A stretch of 64,000 nucleotides of DNA. It comes from Dysidea avara (lineage: Eukaryota > Porifera > Demospongiae > Dictyoceratida > Dysideidae). Positions 1 to 12,200 of this stretch are shown here, one piece after another. The stretch spans positions 28,760,472-28,824,471 of the forward strand of contig NC_089276.1 of assembly GCF_963678975.1 (NCBI RefSeq). The letters are read 5' to 3'. The notes under the pieces were generated by a model that saw only the letters and a list, made by a program, of their open reading frames with translations, made no database searches and was not told the DNA's origin. The translations under genes and the position numbers were made by a program. Every line of letters starts with the position of its first letter. Positions within the stretch are counted from its first letter, which is position 1.

Positions 1-1950
1 TGGTGGTGTATAGGTCTTATTGATTTGAACTTTGTTTCAGTGTGTACCGAAACAATTAAAACGTACATAAATTTTCTTATGCATACTTTTAACCTAGTTT
101 ATAGCAAAATAGAATTCTGCGGCTTGGTCACAAATGTGCAAGTCCAGTGTACACATATACGATAGCTCAAAGTTACAGCACAAGCTAAAGTGAAACCCTT
201 TGAGATGAATCAAGACACAAAGAGAGTGACACAAAGCACACAGAATGGGAGAGCAACATGTACAAGGGTTGTTGTAGCAATGACTCAATATATCCGGCCA
301 TTTGTAAGACTACTCCACAAGTATCTAATACATACATATATACCAGAGACAATGGTGTTGGTGTGGTAAGGAAATGAGATGATATCAACAGTTAGCAAAG
401 CCCATGTCATCATGTGCATATCAGTACCACATGTACAGTTAGTGTTCAGGAATGTTGGGCTATATTGCAACCTGTATAGTAAATCAAATTACACAAAAAT
501 TAAGCATTTTAAACAGAGTTATACAAGAAGCTGTCCAGCTAGCAATGGCACGTACATATACTGTATTACTTGCACACGTATCAACCAGTACTGCATGCAG
601 GTCTGAAGAACTAGTGCAGACCCTAGTCTGTATGGTTTGCCCAAAGGAAATGTGTGGTGAAAATTTAGATTGACCGTAATTATTGTGTCAGGCATTCCAA
701 CAAAAATATTTTGAAATATTTTTAGCGGGTCAAGTAGTGCTACAAATGAGCCAAATTTCAAGATCATGTGTAATTGCATCCATGAGTTATTAAATGTTTT
801 TGCTCAACGTATTCAAACTATAGCCTAAGTACACGTACCACTTGTCGATGTCACATGAGCCTTTGGTATGCACAATATTATGCTTTTACATTCCCCCACC
901 CTCTAAAAGAGTACATTAAACTTGCGTACATGCTTATTAAGGCATGAGCTCGAGAGTGGTCTTCAGCAGGGGGTCAATACATTATCCATCACACTGTAGA
1001 CTCACTCATACAGTTCTTTTCTACTGGAAGAAAGCATCAGCTTGACACACGTACTTGGAAGTTAAACATTCTTTGTTTGATTCAGCAAAGTTTAACCGAC
1101 AGCTATGGAGACTGATTACTCGGGTAACAGCTTCACTACAAACTAAAATCTGCAAAGTGACTGCATGTTAACCTGCAGGACTGACTATTACCTGGTACAA
1201 TTTTGTGAAAGTGATAACTGCTTTCCTGAGACATTATACATTTTATGAAGCACACGCTTTATATTTATAGCACACTTAGCAACAAGGCTATCAGCAAGAC
1301 AACAACCCTCACATCCACTGCTACTAAAGATTTGTCACCTTACGGTATCATGTACACAATGTGGTACACACAATCTGGTACACTAACAGTAGACTATATT
1401 AATGGCCTGAGCCTATATGACACCAGTCACTTATTTACTTAATGTCCCCTTCGGGTTTATAATTGAGATCGGAGTTTATAAATGTGGCTTTTATACAAGT
1501 ACTATATCTACAGTACTGTTGAGGCCTTTTAGAACATTATAGTTACAAACATAATTATTGTAAAAATTATGAATGGTGCTCAAAATCATGTTCCTTTACA
1601 CCCAAGTAGAGCAATCAGGCTTTGCATTATTGATGTCTCATTTTACTATATTTGCTTTAGGACCATTACCATAATATGTACGTATATACAAAATTTTGAA
1701 GTATGTAAAATTCTCGTGGATCAGCAAATTTCAGTATTTTTGTGGGTTTATTTTTGAAGATCACTCGTATTTCACTGACGTTACCTATTAGACAGCATAG
1801 AGCTAACCCTGATAAATGTCAATTTTCGAGGATGAAAACTCCTGGACAGCCAAGCAACCGTGAAATCCATGAAAATTCTGTCCTTTGAAAATTTGTATAC
1901 TACAGTACGTGGTCATAATAATCCTTGCAAAAATTTTGCAAATATCTATA

Positions 1951-1990
1951 ACACAGGATAACACAGGATAACACAGGATAACACAGGATG
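1951..1990. repeat. 10-bp tandem repeat, 4 copies
   Basis: The unit acacaggata is repeated four times head to tail; the last copy ends in g instead of a. It is a simple minisatellite with no spacers, so it is not CRISPR-like. Confidence 0.9.
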
Positions 1991-3114
1991 CATAACTTCT
2001 TGTTACTGCAGCAATGGCAGGAGCAAGTAGAGTCCTGCGGTATTGCCAAAAACCTTTATCGGTATAGACGTATTTTTAAAATAATACCCCTAGTATTGTT
2101 AAATATAAATTTACCCTACTGTACAATTGTTGAATAGGAGTGGTATTTAGTAAGTCAAACACTCAGCTACCTGTAAAAAAAAAACAGTGTTTTGATGCCA
2201 CAACCTTGTATTTTACTATTAACTACTACAATACTTATATTCGGTATTTTTGATATTTCGGTTACATGGTTTGGTATTGGGCCTCAGTATAGTACGTACA
2301 TATATAGTATTGTAGATTTGTTAATAACTCGGCGTAGGTACATGTATATCGCAGAGCCCTAGGAACACGCAGGACAATACACTCCAATATTGGGAGAGAA
2401 TTTGCATTAGCTACACTAAGTGGTGGATAAAGACCGAGATACACATATACTATGTGACAAAAAAAGTTCACATTTTGGTGATTAAAGTACAATGTTTACC
2501 AGCAATATACACTAAATACCCTATGACCCTCCATGTGTGGAGGATGATTAAAGCGCAACGACAAACATCCTGTTTAAGCGGAAAAAAACAAAACACAGGC
2601 ATCTTGCAATATAGGATCACTAATTATAACACTCCTATAGAGTATATTTTTGATTTGTCACTAAGGAACTGTGCATAGATACATAATTCTTCAACTCCAT
2701 TCTTATTATTACTGTGTACATGTCCACTAGTATATCTGCAGGTATAGGTAACCTCCCTTGTTTCACCACTTTTTAGCTGTCCCCTTGCTTCCCTGCTTTT
2801 CTGTTCTTTGATCCCTAATCCAGCTTAAAATTCCTAATTTTGCCTTCTACTTGTTTATTTTTTATAAAACACAATTATGACTACTGAATCCACATGTACA
2901 CCTGTACCACACATTTAAAAGAATGACGTATTCCATAAAATAATATTGCATCTGAATGCGTACCCCAATAATCAACTACGCACTGAAAAGTGAGGTGGCT
3001 ATCTACGCTTTGTTTGTAGCTATGCTCCACTCGTTACACAGCATTACAAACGAAGAAAAATACAAGAAATTTCTCTGCAATGAATCCAGTCGCTACGGAA
3101 AATGCAGGTGAAAA

Positions 3115-3600
3115 GCATGACACAGCCAGAGGGAAGCCGTATTGCGCTATTGCAAATTGATACCTTGCGTTGTCAGAGAAAAGAACTGGAACACAAAGGA
3201 GGACAAAGGTAAGTCCATGATATATGCATTGTAAGTACTGCGGTTAGCAAAAAGGCACGTCTTGGGACGAAGCAACGTCGAACAGTGAAAAAATCAAGCC
3301 TGTAGCCTTATCCATTGTCGAGTTATGCTTGGCTGAAGGTATCAGTTAATCAGTTAATAGTTAGTTAGTTAGTCAGTAGAATACTCAGTTACATAGGAAA
3401 TTTTTAAAATTCTATAGAAATTTGTTTGGGATCACTCTGAAGGCATTTTGGGCTTGGCTATGCGTAGCCAATACTGCTGAGCTGTTATGAAGGAAATTTG
3501 AGGCTGGTTTTAGGGTGATATTTTTGGGCAAGAAAGCCCAAAACTGCATGATCCCTAATACACAGTACTACCATACTGTATGATACACTCTGTTAACTTT
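3115..3600 (+). repeat. Dispersed repeat family R1, copy 1
   Basis: This segment matches, in reverse orientation, 16880-17225. Shared landmarks are a coding-like stretch (CQ-KELE-KGGQR on translation) ending in a GTAAGT-like splice donor, then a TTGGCTGAAGG stretch followed by short GTCAGT-like repeats, then a block containing TTGGGCTTGGCT. The 3' part also resembles 4720-4900. Probably a non-autonomous transposon or the relic of a repeated exon; the class is unknown. Confidence 0.65.
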
Positions 3601-3734
3601 AAGCTACATATGTAGACTCTTTAATTCGCAACTTCTTTGAGCTTACCACACCTACTGTATATGTCCCAGATCACTTTGTTATTCCTGAAAGTCATCAAAT
3701 AAATTCATTGATATAAAAGCCGATCACATGTGTA

Positions 3735-3930
3735 CACTTAATTCAGATAGGCATAGAGTTAACTATACAAGTATAAGAAAGCACAGTAGGGATATTCACT
3801 TCTTATTGTTTTACAGTATTTGGACATTACGTACTACTCCGATCCAGCTTGTTTCAGTGCTTTTTATTGCAGCATTATACACTGTCCCTAATCTAATTTT
3901 AAATTCCATATTTTTTCTTATACTTGTTTG
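3735..3930 (+). repeat. Dispersed repeat family R2 copy
   Basis: The segment includes TTGTTTTACAG and ATTACGTACTACTCCGATCC and recurs around 20320-20490, where it forms part of a foldback structure. It probably belongs to the same inverted-repeat transposon family. Confidence 0.5.
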
Positions 3931-4439
3931 TGAATTTTTTTGCAAGCTCATGACCACTAAATATCTGCTGAGTTACCCACAGCACTATTATACTAGATTA
4001 TGACTTGTACAATAACAATTGATCAGTGGGCGTGGTTCTACATAAGCCTACAGACAATAACGAACGTGGATTCATGCATATCTACATGGGCGTGGCTACC
4101 ATATGTCTACAGACAGTAATTTACGTAAGTGGGCGTAGCTCACGAAAGAAGCAGAGCTACGTTATGACGTGTGGTAACATGTCCACATTTAATTTAGCAC
4201 GTGGGGTCAGACCCGAATAATCTGTAAAGCAGGACCTGGATGACCCAACTCGGTTTAACATTGTTACTAAATAAACTATATTTATTGACTTACACATTGC
4301 TATATAGTTCACCGTGAGTTGCTCTCTCTAATCGATATCAACAGCAAGTCTGACGTACGCGTGTGCTTTTGGTACAACCGGCGACCACGTGTATTCGAAT
4401 AGTTTGATGCAATATATATTGGTATGGAAGCCGTACTGT

Positions 4440-4905
4440 AGTCTATTAACACTTAGCGGTAGAACCTTGACTGATGGCCATGGTAAAGAAGGATAAAAGG
4501 TAAGACAATAGCGCAAGCATTGTATGTTTATCAATATACCAAAGGTTTTTTCTTAAGCAATCTAGAAACGTTTCTGCGAAAGAATTAGGGCTATAGCTGT
4601 AGCCAGTTTTGCGCTACGCTTGACTGAAGGCGTCAGGCAGGCAGGCGGGCGGGCGGGCAGGCAGGTAGGCAATAGAAAATTCCATTGACTAAATTTTTTT
4701 AAAAATTCTGTAGCAACTTGACGGAAACATTTTGAGTCGATCTGAAGACACTTTTGGGCTTGGTTTTACCCAACCAATACTGTCATGTCTTTGTGAGGAA
4801 AAATCATGGCAGGTTTTTGGGTTATATTATTATATCACGGATCGCCCCCACACCTTCGATGTCCCTAATATACAGTACTATCATACTGTATGATAACAGT
4901 GTGTA
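4440..4905 (+). repeat. Dispersed repeat R1-related copy with GGCA tract
   Basis: Matches 17395-17800 in reverse orientation. The first half carries a different coding-like segment (ATGGTAAAGAAGGATAAAAG followed by a GTAAGA donor-like site). The second half, containing the GGCA-rich tract at 4628-4672 and TTTTGGGCTTGG, is shared with the copy at 3115. The two halves therefore appear modular: different 5' parts on a common 3' part. Confidence 0.6.
4628..4672. repeat. GGCA/GGCG microsatellite
   Basis: A short run of tetranucleotides GGCA, GGCG and GGTA, inside the dispersed repeat at 4440-4905. Confidence 0.8.
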
Positions 4906-5302
4906 TCTCAAACTAAAGTGTATGTACCTTAAGACATAAATAATAGACCAACAACAGCCTCCACTCAAGGAGATTTACATATCGGACAATGCTGAGTTCT
5001 CAAGAGTTTCACCAAAAAATTTCCATTTTCATAAAGCTAAGTAAACAACGCTTTATGTGATATATTGCTATTTAGTTTTGCAATTTCATATACTCCATGC
5101 CTTCAGGCATAATATAACATGCTCAAAATCTACTGAGTATGCATTGCTAATGTACAGCGATGTAATGAGAGCGCTTAACTGTGTCATGTGAGAATGCATG
5201 GTTACCATGGCACTAGTATTATCGCAAAAGCTAGATCCAGCCACTTGATGTTATCACTGAAACAGCCATGGAGGTGATAGTGTAATCAGAGTCTACGCAT
5301 AA

Positions 5303-5396
5303 AGTGGAGTCTATGATATATATATATAGCGCCATCACTTCGCTTGCGCTATATACAGCCTGGGCCTTTGGGTTTATAAATTCCATAGACTCCACA
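5303..5396. mobile_element. Short palindromic MITE-like hairpin
   Basis: The ends are inverted copies of one another: GTGGAGTCTATGA at the left and its near reverse complement TCCATAGACTCCAC at the right. The interior has a TATATA run and an inverted GCGC-containing pair. The length is under 100 bp, so it could also be a plain hairpin. Confidence 0.5.
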
Positions 5397-6230
5397 TTGT
5401 GCCCAATTAACTATTATTTGTAATTATACTGTGGTTGACTCCCTTATAGCCATTATCCCATGTACTCAAACAATATTGTTTTCAACCATTAGATATTAGC
5501 AAGTATCAGATTTTAGGTGCAGCCAAGAGGTCCGCAACTCGTAAAAACCTTACACGAGATTTCAAATCTTCAACTTTTCCCAAGATTTCAAAGATTTTAT
5601 GGCAAGGTTTCAAGATTTCAGAGCAAAAAAAATCGTGGTATCTGGAATAGTTAGATCACAAGACACTTAGTATCTGGAAATGTACAAAAACCTTTGCAAG
5701 TGAAGATTTAAGATTTTGAAATCTCTAGAAACATTACAAGAGTTCCAGACCAATGTAAGCATAATGCTGAATATACGAAAGTATACGTAAAATACATGTA
5801 ATTTTATTTTACAACAATTTTTCAAGATTAAAGATTTCAAGATGTGAGATTTCAACAAGATCTCAAAAAGGCTGTAAAAGATTTCAAAGGAAGTGTGGAT
5901 GTGAGAATTACAAATGGCAACAATCATTTTTCATTTCCAATATGCCACACCCTAACTACTACTGCATGGATAATAAAGCATTATTGACTGTTTTTGCACA
6001 CGGAAGATCCATATATACTATTACGTACATCTCAATGTCATTTATGTAGGTCAGAGAAAAGTCCTCTAAGCACTCACAGGTCACAGCTACACAAACATAT
6101 TAGTGGTATGAGGTTCTGGTTACACATGGTATATATGGTTATGAACTTGTAGGAGCTCTTTTAATTGTGTTTTCACATTCTATCAAATTCATTCATCAGC
6201 TCACCGGGACACAACGATCGGCATAGAAAG

Positions 6231-9200
6231 ATGAGCAAGCTTTTTGGCCGGTCATCAGGAAAAAGTGGAGATGGTGAGTTTGTTTGTAAAATAAGAACCC
6301 TTAGTGATGATGATAACTACTAAAGTAGCCATGACTTGTGTATTAAACGATTTTATTGGGCTAGAATCAACAACAACGTTGGTGGCGCTATACACACATA
6401 CACACTTTAGTGTTGGAACACGTTAAAAGGCATCAATACTTTACGTGCCAATAGCTTATCTGGCTCATACACACATCCGCTATTACACACTCACCGATCC
6501 TAAGCCATTTCTGGCGTCAACGAAGGCTGTAGATGGCGTCTCTTTGACAATGGTTGGCGTAGCATTCCCATCACAAGCCTTAGTCTTTACTTCTTTGATG
6601 TACATTTCTATATAGCAATAGGATCAATTTGCAACCATTTACGAGCTGCTAGATTAGTTACTACTAACCTAAGCGGTTTAACCCATGGCTGTAATGGCCC
6701 CTGCCGTCTGCCGCTACCAGCGTATCTGCTAGAGCTGCTCCATGTTTGGCCTCCGTCCCAATAGCTACCATACATTCAATAATAAATCTCTTTACTTCTT
6801 TGGGTGCCACCAAGAATTGGATAGGGGTTCGACTCATCGTTCCCACCTCGGTTCCCACCAAGGCAATTTACTGAAATAAATGCCTACCATTTATTAAGTT
6901 ATCACGTGCTCCCCAAACTTCTTGAACAGAAATGGGCAACGCGGCAACGTCGAAAAAGGACGGAGGTTCTTGTACAATGTTGTCATAAATAGTATCACTT
7001 TGTACTTCTTTTATTTAATAAGCTAGTTTACATGTCTAAGAGGTGATAATTATCCGCTATGCTTTTTTCTAGTTGTGCAGGCGTACTTGGCACAGGCTAA
7101 AGAAGAATTCCACCGAAAATGGGAGGCCAAAGTGGATCCTGTAAGTTGTTTATGTGGGATATGAAAGGCGCTAAATGCTAAATGTGTGGCGATAATTCTA
7201 GGCGTTCCTTTATGTCCTTAGTCACCGTGCTTTACGGGGTTCGTTTGCCACACCTGGCCTGTTAAAATGTGTCTTAAAGTGGCCGCCTTAGCTGCGATAA
7301 ACTTTTGAGTTAGACTGCTGCAGTGTTTATAAAAGCTTGGTCTTACAACGGAGGTGTAATATGCTCTCTCTGAAAGGTTTTAAGCGAAAAGATAAGAAGG
7401 GCCAAATGGATAGGGACCCGCAAACTGGAGTCGCCGCTTCGTTTTCTTCTCTTAAAATAGCTGGTAAAGAAGATGAAGCGGTTAAAGGCGAAGAGGCACC
7501 GGTGCTTTACTATTTGTGCTGTAAATGTAAGTGTTTTGTATTCTTTTCAACAGGTTGCAGCCAAGCTAGATGATTTTACAAGAATTAGAACGCTAGGCAC
7601 TGGTTCATTTGGCAGAGTTATCCTAGTGCAGCATAAAAAGACAAACCAATTCTTGGCCATGAAAGTGCTAGATAAAGCCAAGGTAGAGTTGTCATAAACA
7701 GGAGATTTACACTTGGCAGTGACATTTTTTTTTTTTTAAGGTTGTAAAGCTCAAGCAGACAGAACATACCCTTTACGAGAAGAAGATTCTGCACTCAATT
7801 AATTTTCCTTTTGTAGTGAACATGCAGTTTGCCTTCAAGGTATTTAGAAACAGAACTATACAAAGCATTCATGCTAAGTTGAATTTTTAAAGCCTGCTCT
7901 ATGCATTAGCTACAATTTTAAATGTCTTCTTGGTTCCATTGCAGCTGTTTCATATGGAAACATAAATAGTATCTTGTAAGTGTTGGTGTTACTTACAGAA
8001 ATTTAAAACCTTTTTAAAATTCTTTTTGACAAGCGAAACGCGAGTTATGTTGTGTGTTTGTTTAGTGTTATGTGTCGTTTAGGACAATTCCAACCTTTAC
8101 ATGGTATTGGAGTATGTAGCTGGTGGAGAGATGTTTTCTCACTTACGAAGAATTGGTCGCTTTAGCGAGTCTCACTCCAGATTCTATGCTTCTCAGATTA
8201 TCCTGGCCTTTGAGTACCTGCATAACTTGGACATTATTTACAGGTCAGTCCAGTAATTATTCCAACTATCTTGTAGTTTGTTTAAATATGCAAACTGTAG
8301 GGACTTGAAACCAGAAAACATCTTGATTGATCATGAAGGATTTGTTAAGGTGTGTGAGTATTTGAGATCAAATTGGTTTCATATTTCTTTAATATTATTT
8401 ATCTGTTGTGATTGTAGATCACTGATTTTGGATTTGCTAAGAAAATCAAGGGACGTACCTGGACATTGTGTGGGACGCCTGAGTACCTTGCTCCAGAAAT
8501 TATCCTGTCTAAGGTAAGTGAGAGCAATACACTAAATACTAAAATGATGTGTATTGTTTTAAAGGGGTACAACAAATCTGTTGACTGGTGGTCCTTGGGT
8601 GTCCTTATGTATGAAATGGCAGCCGGCTATCCACCATTCTTTGCCGACCAACCAATACAGATCTATGAAAAGATTGTATCAGGAAAAGTAATGGGTTGTG
8701 TCCTAGTCTTACAGTTTGCTATGACTGTGTTTTGTTGGTAGGTGCGTTTTCCATCCCACTTCACTGCAGATCTAAAAGATTTACTGCGGAATGTACTACA
8801 AGTAGATCTCACAAAACGTTTTGGTAATCTCAAGAATGGAGTACAAGATATTAAGAGCCACAAGTGGTTTGCCCCTACTGACTGGATAGCCACTTACCAG
8901 AGGAAGGTTTGTACGTGTGTGCGTGCGTGTGCATGTGAGAGAGAGAGACGTAATCCCCTCTTATCGGTTTGCAAGGCCAACCAACTGCCCCTGCATCACA
9001 TGGTCAGGGATAGTCATATCACCACCAGGCCCATAACTGGACATTGGCAAGGTTGATAACCCAGGCCCTGCTTCTTAAAAGTCTGGAAGTTCATTCCCTT
9101 GCCTAAATGATAATTGATACCCAGCATCCTCTGGCTAGGTGAATGGCTTTGGAAGACTGTTGACAGGCAATAAATATGTTCATAATTATTGTGCTGTGTG

Positions 9201-12200
9201 TGCACACGTGTGGTGTTGTAGGCATGCATGTGTGTACAGTGATTATTTGTTGCTATTGAAGAAGAGAATATGGACATTACATTGTTAATCTTTGGGCTAA
9301 TGTATACATGTGTGTTAGGTCCATTTTTAATAGCAACACTTGTTTATACTACAAGCACTACATGACATTTATTGTCATATACTTCCGCCTTGGTTCCTAT
9401 CAACGTCTATATCCTATGATAGTTATTTACTCAGAACAGCAACTTACGTATAGTAGGGACAGTGTTGTGTCGCATGATGCTGGTGCAGTTTAAAATGTTT
9501 CGTCGTAATTTAGCAACATTTTAATATTTTTTTGAAATTTAGTTGACCCATAGCATTGGTCTAGACCACAAGTATTGGAGGAATGCGCAGCACACAAACT
9601 AATTAATCATTAATCTTGATATTAATTTTAATGAAGCTGATAAGTGGCATGTGCAGTGTCTATCATGTTCAATAAGTGGTTATTACCTATTGAAAACATA
9701 GCCTTGATTCTACTTCATTTTTGTATGCATACAAGAAGGACATGCTCCCTTTAGAATTTTACCATTTCTAGTAATGTGCACACTAGTGTTAATTGTACTG
9801 ATATGACATTTTGCCAGTATTCCGATAACCAATATTTCCAAATATAGCCGATCCAGTATAATACTGCATGTCTACCTTCAGTGAATTTTATCGCAAATTT
9901 GTTTATAGCTTGTTTGTAGTGGTGGTAGTGCTACAACAGTAGCTGACAGTACTTTTAAGCAGTAGTAACAACACTGCAAAACAGTAAAATGCTACTCTAT
10001 ACATAGTTTAGTGCATGAGCATGTATTTTTACATAGTACATTATCTGTATCTGCTGTCTTTTCTATTGTGGTGTCGATCAAATACCAATATACAAAACAT
10101 GCAGCTGATATATGGTTTTTCTGATAACCGATCCAATTATCGGTGCAACACCAGTGTGCGTACACACACACACACACACACACACGCACGCACGCACGCA
10201 CACACACGTCTGGAGATCATCATCTATGCCCCAACCCTCCATGAAAGGTACACTCTCACCTAGCCAAGGAACGCTGAATAACCCATTTACAAGCCTTTGA
10301 ATTTATGCGAGAACTCACCTAGCCATGAGACGTTGAAAACCTATACCATATAATAGCCACTGAAGGTGAGACCACTCCCAGGAGGATGGATAGATCATAG
10401 CCAACTGAGTCAGAGACTTGGTCTCTTCCTTGTGCATAGCATAGTGTATAATAATGTAAGGGCCCTGCAAGGCAAACCCAATGGAGTCTGCCTGTGACAA
10501 TTCATCCCATTTCATTTGGAATGAATACTTGCAAAGTGGGTGCTACACCCTTTAATTAGTTTTAATTGTTCGCACTCTCGTGAGATGGCATTGCATTTGA
10601 GCGGTGGTGTGTGTCACCACATGCGCACATGTCAGTGTGTGCTTGTGTATTTTGTGTGTCACTGTTACCATGAGTATGTGTTGTGTGTCTGTTGAACATA
10701 TGAGTAGGTAGTAACATTTTGTCTTGCATGTTATGATGGACACTCACCACAATAATGTAAAGTGTACTATTCAGTCCATTAACCCCATAGGTAGTACAAG
10801 ACAAGCCATACTGATATCTATCAATAACAGTGTTCGTTATATTCACTTGACAGATACTAATTGTGGTATTTGAGGGTCAACTTTAGTAACCGGTTTTGAT
10901 TTCTTTTATAAAGTGTGAAGATTTTGATAGTTGTGTTATGTTACATTATGAAATATGGATACCTCATAATCTTGACAATTGTACACGATATTATATAATA
11001 GATCTGTAGCCAATCTGTACACAAATCAACAAATTAAAGATTTCAGAAATTTTACAATTACATGTAGGTAGGTGACAATTTACAATTACATGTAGGTAGG
11101 TGACAATCTTCTATAGTGCCCTGAGCCGTTTCTCAAGATAGACATGTTATATGATACCACTCAAGTGCAACATCTTGGCAAGAGTGCAAGTGATTTTTTT
11201 TAATTGAGGGCGTGGCACCTGTTTCGTTCGTGAGTGCCATATTTGACCAGTTAATAGCCACGGCTACTATAACTAAGGAAAACTCTATGGCTACTATCCG
11301 AGGGCAGCTATTATGGGCTTGTGTGGAAGTAGCTCATGGTGTTTATACACATTCACCAGTGACTCGGGGGCGGTTCCAAGAGCTGGAAAGGGGAGGGGCA
11401 CAAACAAGCTAAGTTGTAGGTGGTTGGAGAGAGTGGATTCTCTTGTTAGTTGTTGTATTTTGTAAGTAGCAATGATCACTCCTTTGTAGGTTGATTTTTG
11501 TCATTCTGGGCCTTTGCAGATGGTTGTGTGAAGTCTTAAAAACTTTTTAAAAGGTTATGAAAGTCTTGACACCGGTAACACAGTTAGAGGTGCTTAGTAT
11601 GTATGAAGGTACCGTATAGCCTAAATATTTCGAGGGGCAAATATTTAGTGGTTGAGCAATGTTACTAAAAATAAAATTTTTGCGGATTTGCAAACACTCC
11701 CAAAATGTATTAGACTATATGGAGGACTAAATATTTCGAGGCTAAAATTTTTGCTGATAACCCCCAAAACTGCAAAATCAGTGAAAATTTCCCCCCTCGA
11801 AATATTTAGGCTATACGGTACTGGGTGACAGTTTGACAACTATTGTAATTTGCTTCTAGTGAGTTTGCAACAAATGGTAGTAATATTGCAGTTTCCATCA
11901 GTTATATAATTTTTATTAGTCTGACATTCAAGGTGTCTAGTATTTCTATCAAAAAATGTAGCTATACATATGGCTCTTCCATGGGGGGGATTTGGCCCAA
12001 ATGCCCTGTCCTGGATCCGCCATAGTGACTGACCTTGTTTAATCATCCTTTAATACTATCATTCACTTCTCTCAAAAATGTTATTTCCTGGTTTAAAACA
12101 ACTCCTTTCAGTCCTTTGCCCAGTTTCTGTTTCATACGTGTCTTATCAACACTTGCATTAGTATATTCAGATACAAGCCACGGCTCATATCTGAGGGCAG

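Larger units (their letters stand above)
1..6230. other. Gene-poor, repeat-rich left flank
   Basis: I see no convincing exon here on either strand. The stretch holds a 10-bp tandem repeat (1951-1990), two copies of a dispersed repeat (about 3115-3600 and 4440-4905), a GGCA-rich microsatellite (4628-4672), a copy of another dispersed repeat (about 3735-3930), a short hairpin element (about 5303-5396) and a degenerate AAGATTTCAA-rich tract (5540-5940). The open frames are short, have no recognisable domains and lie in AT-rich DNA. Confidence 0.6.

Noticed and set aside
1951-1990. Regular short repeats, considered as CRISPR
   Set aside because: No spacers, 10-bp unit, eukaryotic context.
5540-5940. 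AAGATTTCAA-rich segment with an 86-codon minus-strand frame
   Set aside because: Low-complexity degenerate repeat; the frame is an accident of the repeat.
10015-10300. Several frames rich in His-Thr across the CA repeat
   Set aside because: Translation of a microsatellite.
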